This document shows positions 24,053 to 31,993 of a stretch of DNA of 64,000 nt, one piece after another. Under the pieces are notes generated by a model, which was not told the DNA's origin, searched no databases, and saw nothing but the letters and a program-made list of their open reading frames with translations. Source of the stretch: Phil1 sp964487565 (GTDB taxonomy: Bacteria; Bacillota; Clostridia; Christensenellales; CAG-138); NCBI GenBank assembly GCA_964487565.1, contig CAZARN010000004.1, positions 62,001 through 126,000 on the forward strand, read 5' to 3'. How positions within the stretch are numbered: the stretch's first letter is position 1; every line of letters begins with the position of its first letter. A program made the position numbers and the translations under genes.

Positions 24053-25462
24053 TTATCTGCCCGCAAAATTGAGGCGCATCTTAAAGGCCGCGCCGCCCGA
24101 TGCGGTGTGAATGCCCTGGTCATCCTTTCCGCAGGTGCCGCAATACTTTTCCATTTCAAATTCACGGCTTACCATTGTAACCGTTTTAAGCGCATCCCAG
24201 GCAAGTCCTGCAACGGTCGTAGGGTATACCTTCCTGCTGACTTTTCCGTTGCGGATCTCATAAATCTCCTGTGCAAGCATGCTGAATTCGCCCTTCAAAC
24301 TGCCGTTGCCGCCGCCGCTGCTTTTGAGGAAATATCCGCGGTCTATGGAGGCGATCATGTCGTCAAGCGAACTTTCGCCGGGATGGAAGCAGGTATTGCG
24401 CATGCGTATGATGGTCGTGTCAAGGTATTCGCTTGCACGCGCGTTACCGGTCATCGGAAGGCCAAGCTCAACGGCGCTCCTTCTGTCCGTCATCGCGCCG
24501 ACGAGTATACCGTCTTTGATGATGGGTGCATCAATACATTTGACGCCTTCATCATCAACCGGGATGTCAAGCAGTCCGGGGATACCGTTGCATGTTTGAG
24601 CATGAAAGTCGGTAAGCGAAACCAATGGGCTTGCCACCTGCTTGCCGAGATATTTCTCTCCCGCGCTGCCGGGGATAAGCACCGAATCCGCCTCCATCGT
24701 GTGGCCAACCGCTTCATGCGCCAGCATTCCTGTGAACGACGGCATGAGTATGCAGTCCCATTCGCCGCCATCGGCATATACCATTTCTTCATCGCCTTTG
24801 GCTTCGGCTTCCTTGAGGTCGTCTATAAGGTCATCCGCCACCTTAAACGCGCGGGAAGGATCGTCCGCAATCTCGCTGAGCATACAGCGCGGGTTCCAGT
24901 CCTGCGTGGAAGAAAGCTCGCGTCCGTCCGCGCCGGTATAACGGAGGGTGATCTCTATGGAAGGAAGGTTTTCGATATTGTGATAATCATAACCGTTGGA
25001 AATGACGAGAAGTTTTTCTGTTACGGAATTGAGAACGGTGACAGAGGCGTGAACGCCGGGTTTGCGGCTTTCGGCGTATTCACCGATTTCCCGCGCGAGC
25101 TTTTCAAGCTCAAAAGCCCTCACATAACGGTAGTTGAACTGACGCATCACGCTGCCGCTTTCGGTTTCAGGCACGGGAGGAAGCAGCCTTTTTGTGCTGT
25201 GCGCAAGCACATCCGCATTGACACGGGCGCTTTCAAGCACGCGGCGCGCGGCAGCGTCGTTATATTCGGGAAAAGCGGCAAACCCGTATGCGCCGTGCCT
25301 GAATGTGCGCGCGCATACGCCGAAGCTGTGTTCGTCCATTTGCGTGTTCAGCGAGTTGTTCTCATATGAGACGCAGCAAATTGACTTGCGGTGACCGCGC
25401 AGCTCGGTATAATCGGAAAAACCGGCTTTGTATTTTGTGAGTATATCTTCCATCATAGCCAT
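24053..25462 (-). CDS. tldD: TldD-family metalloprotease
   Basis: 469 residues. The zinc motif HEAVGHTMEAD carries H249, E250 and H254 (HExxxH), the catalytic signature of TldD. A later GSAGEKYLGKQVASP and the C-terminal GTCGKDDQGIHTASGGAA with the zinc-ligand Cys are also standard. TldD and TldE form a heterodimeric peptidase that degrades unfolded peptides or matures peptide natural products. It lies 15 bp downstream of its tldE partner, with GGAGG before the start. Confidence 0.9.
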   Translation of the reverse strand: MAMMEDILTKYKAGFSDYTELRGHRKSICCVSYENNSLNTQMDEHSFGVCARTFRHGAYGFAAFPEYNDAAARRVLESARVNADVLAHSTKRLLPPVPETESGSVMRQFNYRYVRAFELEKLAREIGEYAESRKPGVHASVTVLNSVTEKLLVISNGYDYHNIENLPSIEITLRYTGADGRELSSTQDWNPRCMLSEIADDPSRAFKVADDLIDDLKEAEAKGDEEMVYADGGEWDCILMPSFTGMLAHEAVGHTMEADSVLIPGSAGEKYLGKQVASPLVSLTDFHAQTCNGIPGLLDIPVDDEGVKCIDAPIIKDGILVGAMTDRRSAVELGLPMTGNARASEYLDTTIIRMRNTCFHPGESSLDDMIASIDRGYFLKSSGGGNGSLKGEFSMLAQEIYEIRNGKVSRKVYPTTVAGLAWDALKTVTMVSREFEMEKYCGTCGKDDQGIHTASGGAAFKMRLNFAGR

Positions 25463-25477
25463 AAGTAATAACCTCCT

Positions 25478-26767
25478 TCAGGAAATATGGAAGCCTTCAA
25501 AGGCTATCCACGGGGTTTCGCTTTCACCGTTGAAATGCACCTCGCTTGAGACGGCTGAAACATTATTGAGAATATCAAAGAAGTTGCAGCTTGCCATACA
25601 GCGCACCTTGCGTGTTATGACTCCGTCTTCAATCAGCAGCGCCTCGTTGATGACGCTGTTCATGTCGCCCTTGGCGTCGCGCGGGCATGAGCGCAGGCTA
25701 TTGACGATGATGCCGTGCTTTATACCGCTGATGATTTGTGCAACCGGGGTATCGCCGGCTTCCACAAAAACTTGTTTGCCCGTTTTGAGGATTTCCTGCG
25801 GGGCAGAGTTTACGGGCATGCCGCGCCTTTTGGCGGCTTTCTGACTGAGCGGATAACCGGAAACAACACCGTTTTTGATGAATTTCAGATCCTGCACGGG
25901 GTAGCCTTCGCTCGTGAAGCGGTCTATACCGCCGATGCGAGGGTCAAGCAGGTGTTCCTCGATCGTGAGCTTGTCGCTTATGACCTTTTCGCCTGCTTTA
26001 TCCGCCCAGGGGAAACGCAATTCAGCAGGCATGGCGTCATCGCAAAGCGCGTTGTCGTTGATGAGCACCATGCGTGAAAGGAACCAGAGATGCGTCATAC
26101 CGCTGGGGTTGAGCAGCACCGTGCCGACGAACTTTTCCCCGATGGGCTCTACTTCTGCATCCGCCCATTTCTTTGCGTCATACGGGAGCTCCACGTTGCT
26201 CAGCTTGTCAACATCCACATCAAGATCGGCGATCTTGTTCTTGTTCATCTGATACCAGCCAATGTGCTGCGTCAGCTCAACGCCGTTTGTGTTGAGTATC
26301 GCGTTCTTTTTGCTGTGATGCTCATATTGGCCGTTCAGCTCATCCTCTGCCTGCGGCGTGCGCGGCTTTTTTTCAAATCTGTCGATCAATGCGTCCACAT
26401 AATCAACAAGCGCGGCCTTATCGCACTCCACGGGGCCTACAACGAAGTTCTCGCTGTGTGTCAGCTGTGCAATATCCGCATACTGGTCGGGTACGGCGTC
26501 TTTCATGTGGGCAATGCAGTCTTCAACTGCGACGTCGATATCATCGGTATTGATTGATGTTATTGTGATCGTTCCCAACCGGTTTTCAGCGTCAATGGCC
26601 GTCAGCATCATCTTTTGCTGTTCGACAGTACGCAGCTCGCGTATACGGTAAGCACGCAGCCTTGCTTCGGTACGCACGACGTCCTCCACATAGCATTGCG
26701 CTTTAGCCGCGCCCTGCTCTGTCAGCTTTTTGAGCGAATATTTCGCTGCTGAAATCAGTTCCTGCAT
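25478..26767 (-). CDS. tldE: TldE/PmbA-family protease partner
   Basis: 429 residues of the same fold as TldD but without HExxxH, as expected for the non-catalytic TldE/PmbA subunit. Family blocks include the N-terminal MTLTAIDAENR-like region, VVGPVECDKAALVDYVD, and the C-terminal GDTPVAQIISGIKHGIIVNSLR. It is first in a two-gene operon with tldD. GGAGG is 6 nt before the ATG and a consensus promoter lies at 26833-26861. No precursor-peptide gene was recognised nearby. Confidence 0.88.
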   Translation of the reverse strand: MQELISAAKYSLKKLTEQGAAKAQCYVEDVVRTEARLRAYRIRELRTVEQQKMMLTAIDAENRLGTITITSINTDDIDVAVEDCIAHMKDAVPDQYADIAQLTHSENFVVGPVECDKAALVDYVDALIDRFEKKPRTPQAEDELNGQYEHHSKKNAILNTNGVELTQHIGWYQMNKNKIADLDVDVDKLSNVELPYDAKKWADAEVEPIGEKFVGTVLLNPSGMTHLWFLSRMVLINDNALCDDAMPAELRFPWADKAGEKVISDKLTIEEHLLDPRIGGIDRFTSEGYPVQDLKFIKNGVVSGYPLSQKAAKRRGMPVNSAPQEILKTGKQVFVEAGDTPVAQIISGIKHGIIVNSLRSCPRDAKGDMNSVINEALLIEDGVITRKVRCMASCNFFDILNNVSAVSSEVHFNGESETPWIAFEGFHIS

Positions 26768-26832
26768 CTTTAACCTCCGGATATGTTGGTGAATTTGTCT
26801 TATGTGAGTATGTATATTTGTTTATTGTCTAA

Positions 26833-26861
26833 ATTATAATGAGCATAGATGTAATCGTCAA
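26833..26861 (-). promoter_or_regulatory. Promoter of tldE-tldD
   Basis: On the minus strand: -35 TTGACG (26856-26861), 17-bp spacer, -10 TATAAT (26833-26838). It is about 65 bp before the tldE start. Confidence 0.75.
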
Positions 26862-26916
26862 TCTAAGCGTTGTTGAGTTTTTATTAACTATAATGTGAGA
26901 AACCGGCGCAACACAA

Positions 26917-26939
26917 AAGGCCGCCCTTGGGGCGGCCTT
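26917..26939 (-). terminator. Intrinsic terminator of FHA/PP2C cluster
   Basis: A perfect 10-bp GC-rich stem (26917-26926 with 26930-26939), 3-nt loop, followed on the minus strand by TTTT. It lies about 185 bp after the pseudokinase stop and just ahead of the tldE promoter. Confidence 0.7.
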
Positions 26940-27123
26940 CAACATATGCGAAACGTTCGGTTGCAGGTCATGGCGGATATCGATGAGCGCGGTTGCGGCA
27001 ATGCCGTAAACATCAGTCCATGCGCTTATATCGCTGCCGTCGGAAGTATGCCTTACCGCCTGGGTCGATACCAATGCGGCCGAGGCGGCGGTATGCGTGA
27101 GCCGATATTGGCGTCTGCGAGGT

Positions 27124-29136
27124 TCAATCTGCTGCACGCATGAAAAAGAGCTCAAAAGCAGGTATTCCGGCAAGGTCGCCGTCATAATTCATGCTGTCGA
27201 TGAAAGCTTTGCAGGCCTCGCTGTTGATTGGCAACATAATGGATCCGTCCGGCAGGGACGAAAAGAAATCGAGCTGTATTTTGGCCGAAAGAAATTCATT
27301 CACAAGAAGAGCCGCAGCCTTTGTGTTTTCCTTGCCGAGCTTTGAGCGGACGCCGACGGCGTACTGCGTACAGGCTTTGACGGGATAAGCTTTGCCCTCA
27401 GGCACAAAAAGGAGCGCGATATCAAACGGTACGCCTGTACTTTCAATCATGGAATAATCCGCAGTGCTGCCGATGATATATGCGGCGTCAAGACCCGTAA
27501 ACTTTGCGATAATGTCTTTGTCACCGGCAAAGGAGTGTTTTTGGTTCTTGTTGAGGGTCTGCTCCGCGCCTTCGCCGTAAAGATATTCAAAGGCGGCAAG
27601 GGCTGAGTCAAGTATGCCGACGGCGGGTCGTGAGGGCAGTATCTCACCGGTAGTTGCCTGAGAGGACGACCCGGTGCGCTCTCCGCCTGATTCGGCGGCG
27701 AGGGCTGCGATCTGCGCGGCCGGATCGTCATAAAGGACGGTTTTGTCGCTGAGCCCCTTATTTATATAGATTATGTAAGCGGAGTATCCAAGCGGGATAT
27801 AGTCGCTGTCTCCGTTTTGTGCGATGTATTGCTTGATCGCCGGATCGGAGCCGTCATCAAGGATGATGCCGGCGTCGATGCAGTCGTTCAGGGTTTCGGC
27901 GTTCCCGGCAAGCACGAATGCTTCAGCCGGATTTTCAGTCTGCCGCGAGCCGAAAAACATATAGTAATCGCCCACGGCGGCGCCTGCCTTTGCAATGGAT
28001 GAGGCGAGCTTTTCATCGGCCGCGCTGTAAGGCACGGTATACACGCATATCGATGCGATTATCATGAGAAGCCCGAGAAAAGCCGCCAGCAGGGCTGCTG
28101 CGATAGGCAGCGCGCGGCGGTGCTTTTTTGCGTTGACTGTTGAGCTTTTGGAAAGCGTAAGCCCGGTGTCAGACGGCGCGTCAGGGCTTGAAAAGTCCTG
28201 TATAAATTCGCCGACGTCCGTGTATCTGCTCTGAATGCTCATGGAAAGCGCGCGATCGACCGCACGCGACATTGCGGCGTTTGCGCCGCAGTGCGTGGAT
28301 GAAAGTTTTTCGTATTTGTCCGCAGCCGCACGATCCACGGCGTCCGGCGGGAAAGAACCCGTGAACAGCCTGTACAGTACCGCGGCCAGCGAATATATGT
28401 CTGCTGCGCTTGAAATGAGCGCATCGCCGGAATAAAGCTCCGGCGCGGCCGTGCCGGGCATGAGGGTGCGCGCGGCGGGCGCGTTCGGGACGGGGCCCAT
28501 GTTGCCGAACGTGGCTATCCGCAGCGTTCCGTCATCGCACATCCAGATGCTTTCTGTATTTATGCCAAGGTGGATCAGGTCATGCTCATGCAGCGCCTCA
28601 ATGCCTGCGACAAGCTGCACCGCAACATTATATATCGCGGAGAGAGCGGGACGGGCGCTGTTTTTTATAAGGAATTCGCACAGCGGACTTCCGTCAAGAA
28701 ATTCCGTAACTGCGTAAGTCGTGCGGCAATCGTCAAAAACATCGTAAACGCGGAGTATGCCGTGACCGCTGACGCGGGATACCGTCTCCATTTCGGCGCG
28801 AAAGCGCGTTCTGCCGGATCCGTATTCATCCGCGCAGGCGGGGTCTGTCAAACCGACGTCGGGGGAACCGGCGCCTCGCATGGCGAGCGCCTGAGGATAA
28901 TACTCCCTTATATGCACGCGGCGCTGGGAGGCAAGATCGAATCCTGCATACCATATTTCACGGCTGTCAAAACGAATTGCCGCGCCGATGAAATACCGGC
29001 CGTCATTGATGACGCTGCCGGGCGCAAGCTCAAACGGCTGTTCCGGCGCCGCGCTGTTGACAAAGCCGCAGTGCATACAGACTTCAAAGCCTGCGGTTTC
29101 ACGCATACAGCGCATACATAAACGAGTTTGATCCAT
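27124..29136 (-). CDS. Zinc-ribbon pseudokinase fused to extracellular binding-protein-like domain
   Basis: 670 residues in four parts. A CxxC..CxxC zinc ribbon (about 7-23) leads a Ser/Thr-kinase-like domain (about 36-315), a membrane helix (about 342-367) and an outer domain of about 300 residues. The kinase domain looks inactive: the ATP Lys is Arg77 (HIREYYP), HRD is HLG (189-191), DFG is TFG (209-211), and the glycine loop is absent. The fold is otherwise kept (GHGILRVYDVF, PGTAAPELY). The outer domain (YIIYINKGLSD, SRPAVGILDSALAAFEYL, ALLFVPEGKAYPV, AALLVNEFLSA) reads like a bacterial solute-binding protein. Probably a ligand-sensing membrane scaffold; the function is inferred. Confidence 0.75.
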   Translation of the reverse strand: MDQTRLCMRCMRETAGFEVCMHCGFVNSAAPEQPFELAPGSVINDGRYFIGAAIRFDSREIWYAGFDLASQRRVHIREYYPQALAMRGAGSPDVGLTDPACADEYGSGRTRFRAEMETVSRVSGHGILRVYDVFDDCRTTYAVTEFLDGSPLCEFLIKNSARPALSAIYNVAVQLVAGIEALHEHDLIHLGINTESIWMCDDGTLRIATFGNMGPVPNAPAARTLMPGTAAPELYSGDALISSAADIYSLAAVLYRLFTGSFPPDAVDRAAADKYEKLSSTHCGANAAMSRAVDRALSMSIQSRYTDVGEFIQDFSSPDAPSDTGLTLSKSSTVNAKKHRRALPIAAALLAAFLGLLMIIASICVYTVPYSAADEKLASSIAKAGAAVGDYYMFFGSRQTENPAEAFVLAGNAETLNDCIDAGIILDDGSDPAIKQYIAQNGDSDYIPLGYSAYIIYINKGLSDKTVLYDDPAAQIAALAAESGGERTGSSSQATTGEILPSRPAVGILDSALAAFEYLYGEGAEQTLNKNQKHSFAGDKDIIAKFTGLDAAYIIGSTADYSMIESTGVPFDIALLFVPEGKAYPVKACTQYAVGVRSKLGKENTKAAALLVNEFLSAKIQLDFFSSLPDGSIMLPINSEACKAFIDSMNYDGDLAGIPAFELFFMRAAD

Positions 29137-29184
29137 ATTGGTTCCCCCGATGATCGTTAAATCAGATGATTGAGTGAATGACTA

Positions 29185-30114
29185 TCAACCAAGCCTGAAG
29201 CTGTTCTTGCGGCTGCCGAGGTAAATCGTTGCGCCGGCGGGCAGGGCGACAGGCATATTGGGCTGGAGCCTGCGGTTGTCATCCGTGAAGGTGCCGTTCT
29301 TGGAATAATCGGTCACGATGTACTTGTTGCCCATTGCCGAATAGCGCACGGAGCAATGGCACTTGCTGACTTCGGGGCTCTTGTCGTCGAAGATGATCTG
29401 GCAGCGCATGGGATCACGGCCGAAGGTGAGATCCTCGTTGTCCTTCATGGAGAACACGGCGCCGGCATACATCCCGGAAAGCGCGCTCATCCTTCCGCTG
29501 CCGACGGGCTGATTCATGTCGGGCACGACGGGGTTCGGCACAGGTATGGGCGCCGGCGAGGCAACGGGCCTCTTGTTCCATTCGATGTCGGCCTTGTAAG
29601 CGATGATGACTTCAATGATAAGCTGGACCATCTGGCTGAGCCCGGGCACAAAGAACACGAGCGCCAGCATGGGGTTGAAGCCAAAGCCCTTGTAGAGCTT
29701 CTGATAATAACCGAAGGTGACATAATAACGGAAAACGAGCCACGCGAGGGTTATCAGAGCGGCGATCACATAAAGCGCGGGGGATGTCTGCCTGAGCGCG
29801 ATAAGCACCAGGATAAGGTCAAACAGAAAAATCGCAAGGAAGCCGCATGCGCCGAAGAAGAAAAGATGCCATATGGGGTTTTTGACGATGCGCAGCTTGT
29901 ATACGTCATCCGCGAACGGAACGAACGGCATCCAGTCGCTTTGCGCCCTTGCCTTGCGGCCGAGCGTCATCAGCGTGTAGCGCGGGAACACATAGGCCGC
30001 CACCGCGAAGAACAGGCTGAGCAGCGCACCGATGACGATGAAAAATCCTGCCGCCGCGCCGAGACTGTTCATAAAATCAAGACTGCCGAATATACTGTCG
30101 AAACCCAGATCCAT
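29185..30114 (-). CDS. Multi-pass membrane protein with C-terminal FHA domain
   Basis: 309 residues. About four or five membrane helices fill residues 15-190, with a DWMPFVPFADDVYKL loop as in small DUF5684-like proteins. A proline linker leads to an FHA domain (about 215-309) with intact pThr-binding positions: FGRDPMRCQIIF, SKCHCSV and DYSKNGTF. The FHA domain should face the cytoplasm and dock phosphothreonine partners at the membrane. AGGAGG precedes the start. It lies between the pseudokinase and a zinc-ribbon FHA gene in the same operon. Confidence 0.8.
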   Translation of the reverse strand: MDLGFDSIFGSLDFMNSLGAAAGFFIVIGALLSLFFAVAAYVFPRYTLMTLGRKARAQSDWMPFVPFADDVYKLRIVKNPIWHLFFFGACGFLAIFLFDLILVLIALRQTSPALYVIAALITLAWLVFRYYVTFGYYQKLYKGFGFNPMLALVFFVPGLSQMVQLIIEVIIAYKADIEWNKRPVASPAPIPVPNPVVPDMNQPVGSGRMSALSGMYAGAVFSMKDNEDLTFGRDPMRCQIIFDDKSPEVSKCHCSVRYSAMGNKYIVTDYSKNGTFTDDNRRLQPNMPVALPAGATIYLGSRKNSFRLG

Positions 30115-30153
30115 GATTTGATCCTCCTGATATTATTATTTTGAGTTAAGTTC

Positions 30154-30807
30154 TTACTTTTTGACTTCGTTGGGGTTCCAGTTGAAGCAATCGTCGCAGC
30201 AGGGGATGAGCATCAATTCAACTTTGCCTATCTTGAGACGGTCGTTTTTCTTTATCGGCATTGTATTGAGCACGACAGCGCCGTTAACATAGAACAGCTC
30301 TGAGGATTCGCCGGGCTGCGCAAGGAACATGTTCTGCGTGGGTTCGAACACGACGACCGCATGTTTGCTGCGGGAGACGGAATCCTCGCCTTCAAGGGCG
30401 ATGGCGTTTTCTCTCGTGCGGCCGATGAAGTTGCGGCCGACGGTAAGCCTGAAATCCATGCCGACGTGTTTGCCGTCAACGCATACGAGCCAGCCCACCA
30501 CAGGATCGAAGGACTCCGCGCCCTTTTCGTTTTTGATGTTGAAGAAGCTTACGGTTTTCTCTTCGCTTTCCTGCTGGGACTGCGCGGCGGCATTGGGGGT
30601 CATACCGCTGCCAAACGGCATCGTCACAGTGGCGCCGGATTCCGCTGCGCCGGAAGGGGGAACGGGGTTGAAGGAGACGGTGTTTCCGGCAGCCGGAGAG
30701 GAAGGCGCGCCCACTGGAGCTCCGTTGAGGGAACCGTCGCAGTGCGGGCAGCGGGGATACTTGTCGGCATCATAAAAATGCCCATTGGGACAGCGCTGAA
30801 GATTCAT
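30154..30807 (-). CDS. Zinc-ribbon plus FHA domain protein, copy A
   Basis: 217 residues, soluble. The N-terminal ribbon CPNGHFYDADKYPRCPHC is followed by a Pro/Ser/Ala-rich linker with EEKTVSFF. A C-terminal FHA domain (about 115-200) has VGRNFIGR, VSRSKHAVVVF and a YVNG turn. Its DPVVGWLVCV lead-in is shared with the protein encoded at 33775-34374, so the two are paralogues. Threonines in the linker (TVSF) could be phosphorylation sites that bind other FHA domains of the cluster; this is inference. Confidence 0.8.
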   Translation of the reverse strand: MNLQRCPNGHFYDADKYPRCPHCDGSLNGAPVGAPSSPAAGNTVSFNPVPPSGAAESGATVTMPFGSGMTPNAAAQSQQESEEKTVSFFNIKNEKGAESFDPVVGWLVCVDGKHVGMDFRLTVGRNFIGRTRENAIALEGEDSVSRSKHAVVVFEPTQNMFLAQPGESSELFYVNGAVVLNTMPIKKNDRLKIGKVELMLIPCCDDCFNWNPNEVKK

Positions 30808-30860
30808 GATTTTACTTCCTTTCGCTTGATTGTAATTATTGATTGCTCAAAGCAGGCCCC

Positions 30861-31793
30861 TCACGAGGCGCAGCTTATGATAGCCACGGTTATGTTGTCG
30901 TGCCGTATCCAGCCCTTTGAAAATGCGGCCGAGGTAAGCAGCTGCGGCAGCGCGGTGGGGTTGCCGGCGTTATCTGCGATCACCTGTCGTATTTCCTCGC
31001 GGGACATGGCCTTGGTGAGCCCGTCGGAGCAAAGAAGGATTATGTCGCCGTTCTCCGCAGGGAAACCCTCCTTGTCAATGTCGATGATGCCCGGCGGATT
31101 CATGCCGACAAAGCTTATGAGCGCTTCGCGCTGCGGATGGGCAAGGGCGTCCTCCATTGTGATATCGCCCTCGCGCACCTTCTCGGACAGGGTGAGAAAG
31201 TAGTTGTGATCCCGCGTGAGAAGAATTATGTCGTTGTCGCGGAAAAGGTATATGCGACTGTCGCCGACCGAGCAGCAGTAAACGCGGCCTTTTTTCACAA
31301 CTGCGCCAACGAGCGTGGTGCCTCCGCCAAGCGGCGAACCGTCGGGCGCGCAAAGCGCTGCTACAGCAGCGTCGGCCTTGGGTATTTCAGCGGCAAAGAA
31401 TGCCGCAGGAGATTCGTATTCATCGGAATAGAAGCTTGCGTTCAAAAGCTCCGCGCAGCAGCGGCTCGCCTTTTCGCCGCCCTGCATACCGCCCATGCCG
31501 TCGCAAACGAGCGCAAGACTGCCCTTGTCGCGCAGCGTGTCGGCGGGGATGGCTGCATCAGGGATAAGGCAGTAATCCTGCTGACTTTTACGGTTGCCTA
31601 TTATGCTTGAAGCGTATATACCGACGCCAAGCCCGTGCCTGGAGAGCTTCTTGGCGCGGATCGGTTTTTCGCGTTCGCGTTCTTTAGCATTGAGGATCAA
31701 AAGGCGCGCGGCAAGCACGGCGCCGAAGATAAAAAGCACTATCCCGGCAATGAGCCATATCTCAGGTGAAAAGCTGTGAAGTATCCTGCTCAT
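30861..31793 (-). CDS. Membrane-anchored PP2C-type protein phosphatase
   Basis: 310 residues from ATG 31793 (MSRILHSF); AAGGGTGG lies 10 nt upstream, while the longer in-frame start has no ribosome site. One membrane helix (about 10-32) and a basic linker precede a PP2C domain. The metal and catalytic blocks are all present: NRKSQQDYCL, CDGMGGMQGGEKAS, SVGDSRIYLF, LCSDGLTKAM and DNITVAII. It should remove phosphate from Ser/Thr on cytoplasmic proteins, opposing a kinase that is not found in the cluster. About 200 bp separate it from the VWA-FHA gene upstream. Confidence 0.85.
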   Translation of the reverse strand: MSRILHSFSPEIWLIAGIVLFIFGAVLAARLLILNAKEREREKPIRAKKLSRHGLGVGIYASSIIGNRKSQQDYCLIPDAAIPADTLRDKGSLALVCDGMGGMQGGEKASRCCAELLNASFYSDEYESPAAFFAAEIPKADAAVAALCAPDGSPLGGGTTLVGAVVKKGRVYCCSVGDSRIYLFRDNDIILLTRDHNYFLTLSEKVREGDITMEDALAHPQREALISFVGMNPPGIIDIDKEGFPAENGDIILLCSDGLTKAMSREEIRQVIADNAGNPTALPQLLTSAAFSKGWIRHDNITVAIISCAS

Positions 31794-31993
31794 GATCTGA
31801 TAACCACCCTTATTATGCATTCGCTTGATGTAACCGGCGAATTTTTCAAGCCCGCTTTTGAAGTAATCCTCTTTCTTTGCCGGCCGCGCAACGGGCACAC
31901 GCTCACGCCGACGGGGAGCTTAGCGAAGCATCCCGCGCAGAGCGAATCGTTCCAAGCTTGACATAATACCCCCGTGAAAAGCTCCCTGCTGAG

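Larger units (their letters stand above)
26768..27123 (-). other. Intergenic region between protease pair and pseudokinase gene
   Basis: 356 bp. It holds the tldE promoter (26833-26861) and the terminator of the upstream minus-strand cluster (26917-26939). The remaining 26940-27123 shows nothing I can support; a minus-strand open frame there lacks a ribosome site and sensible composition. Confidence 0.5.

Noticed and set aside
24047..25369. 440-codon open frame on the plus strand over tldD
   Set aside because: It is antisense to a clear tldD with HExxxH. It reads as arginine/alanine-rich sequence with no ribosome site and is a shadow of GC-rich codons.
26829..27185. 118-codon minus-strand frame downstream of the pseudokinase
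   Set aside because: It overlaps the pseudokinase end, the cluster terminator and the tldE promoter, and has no ribosome site.
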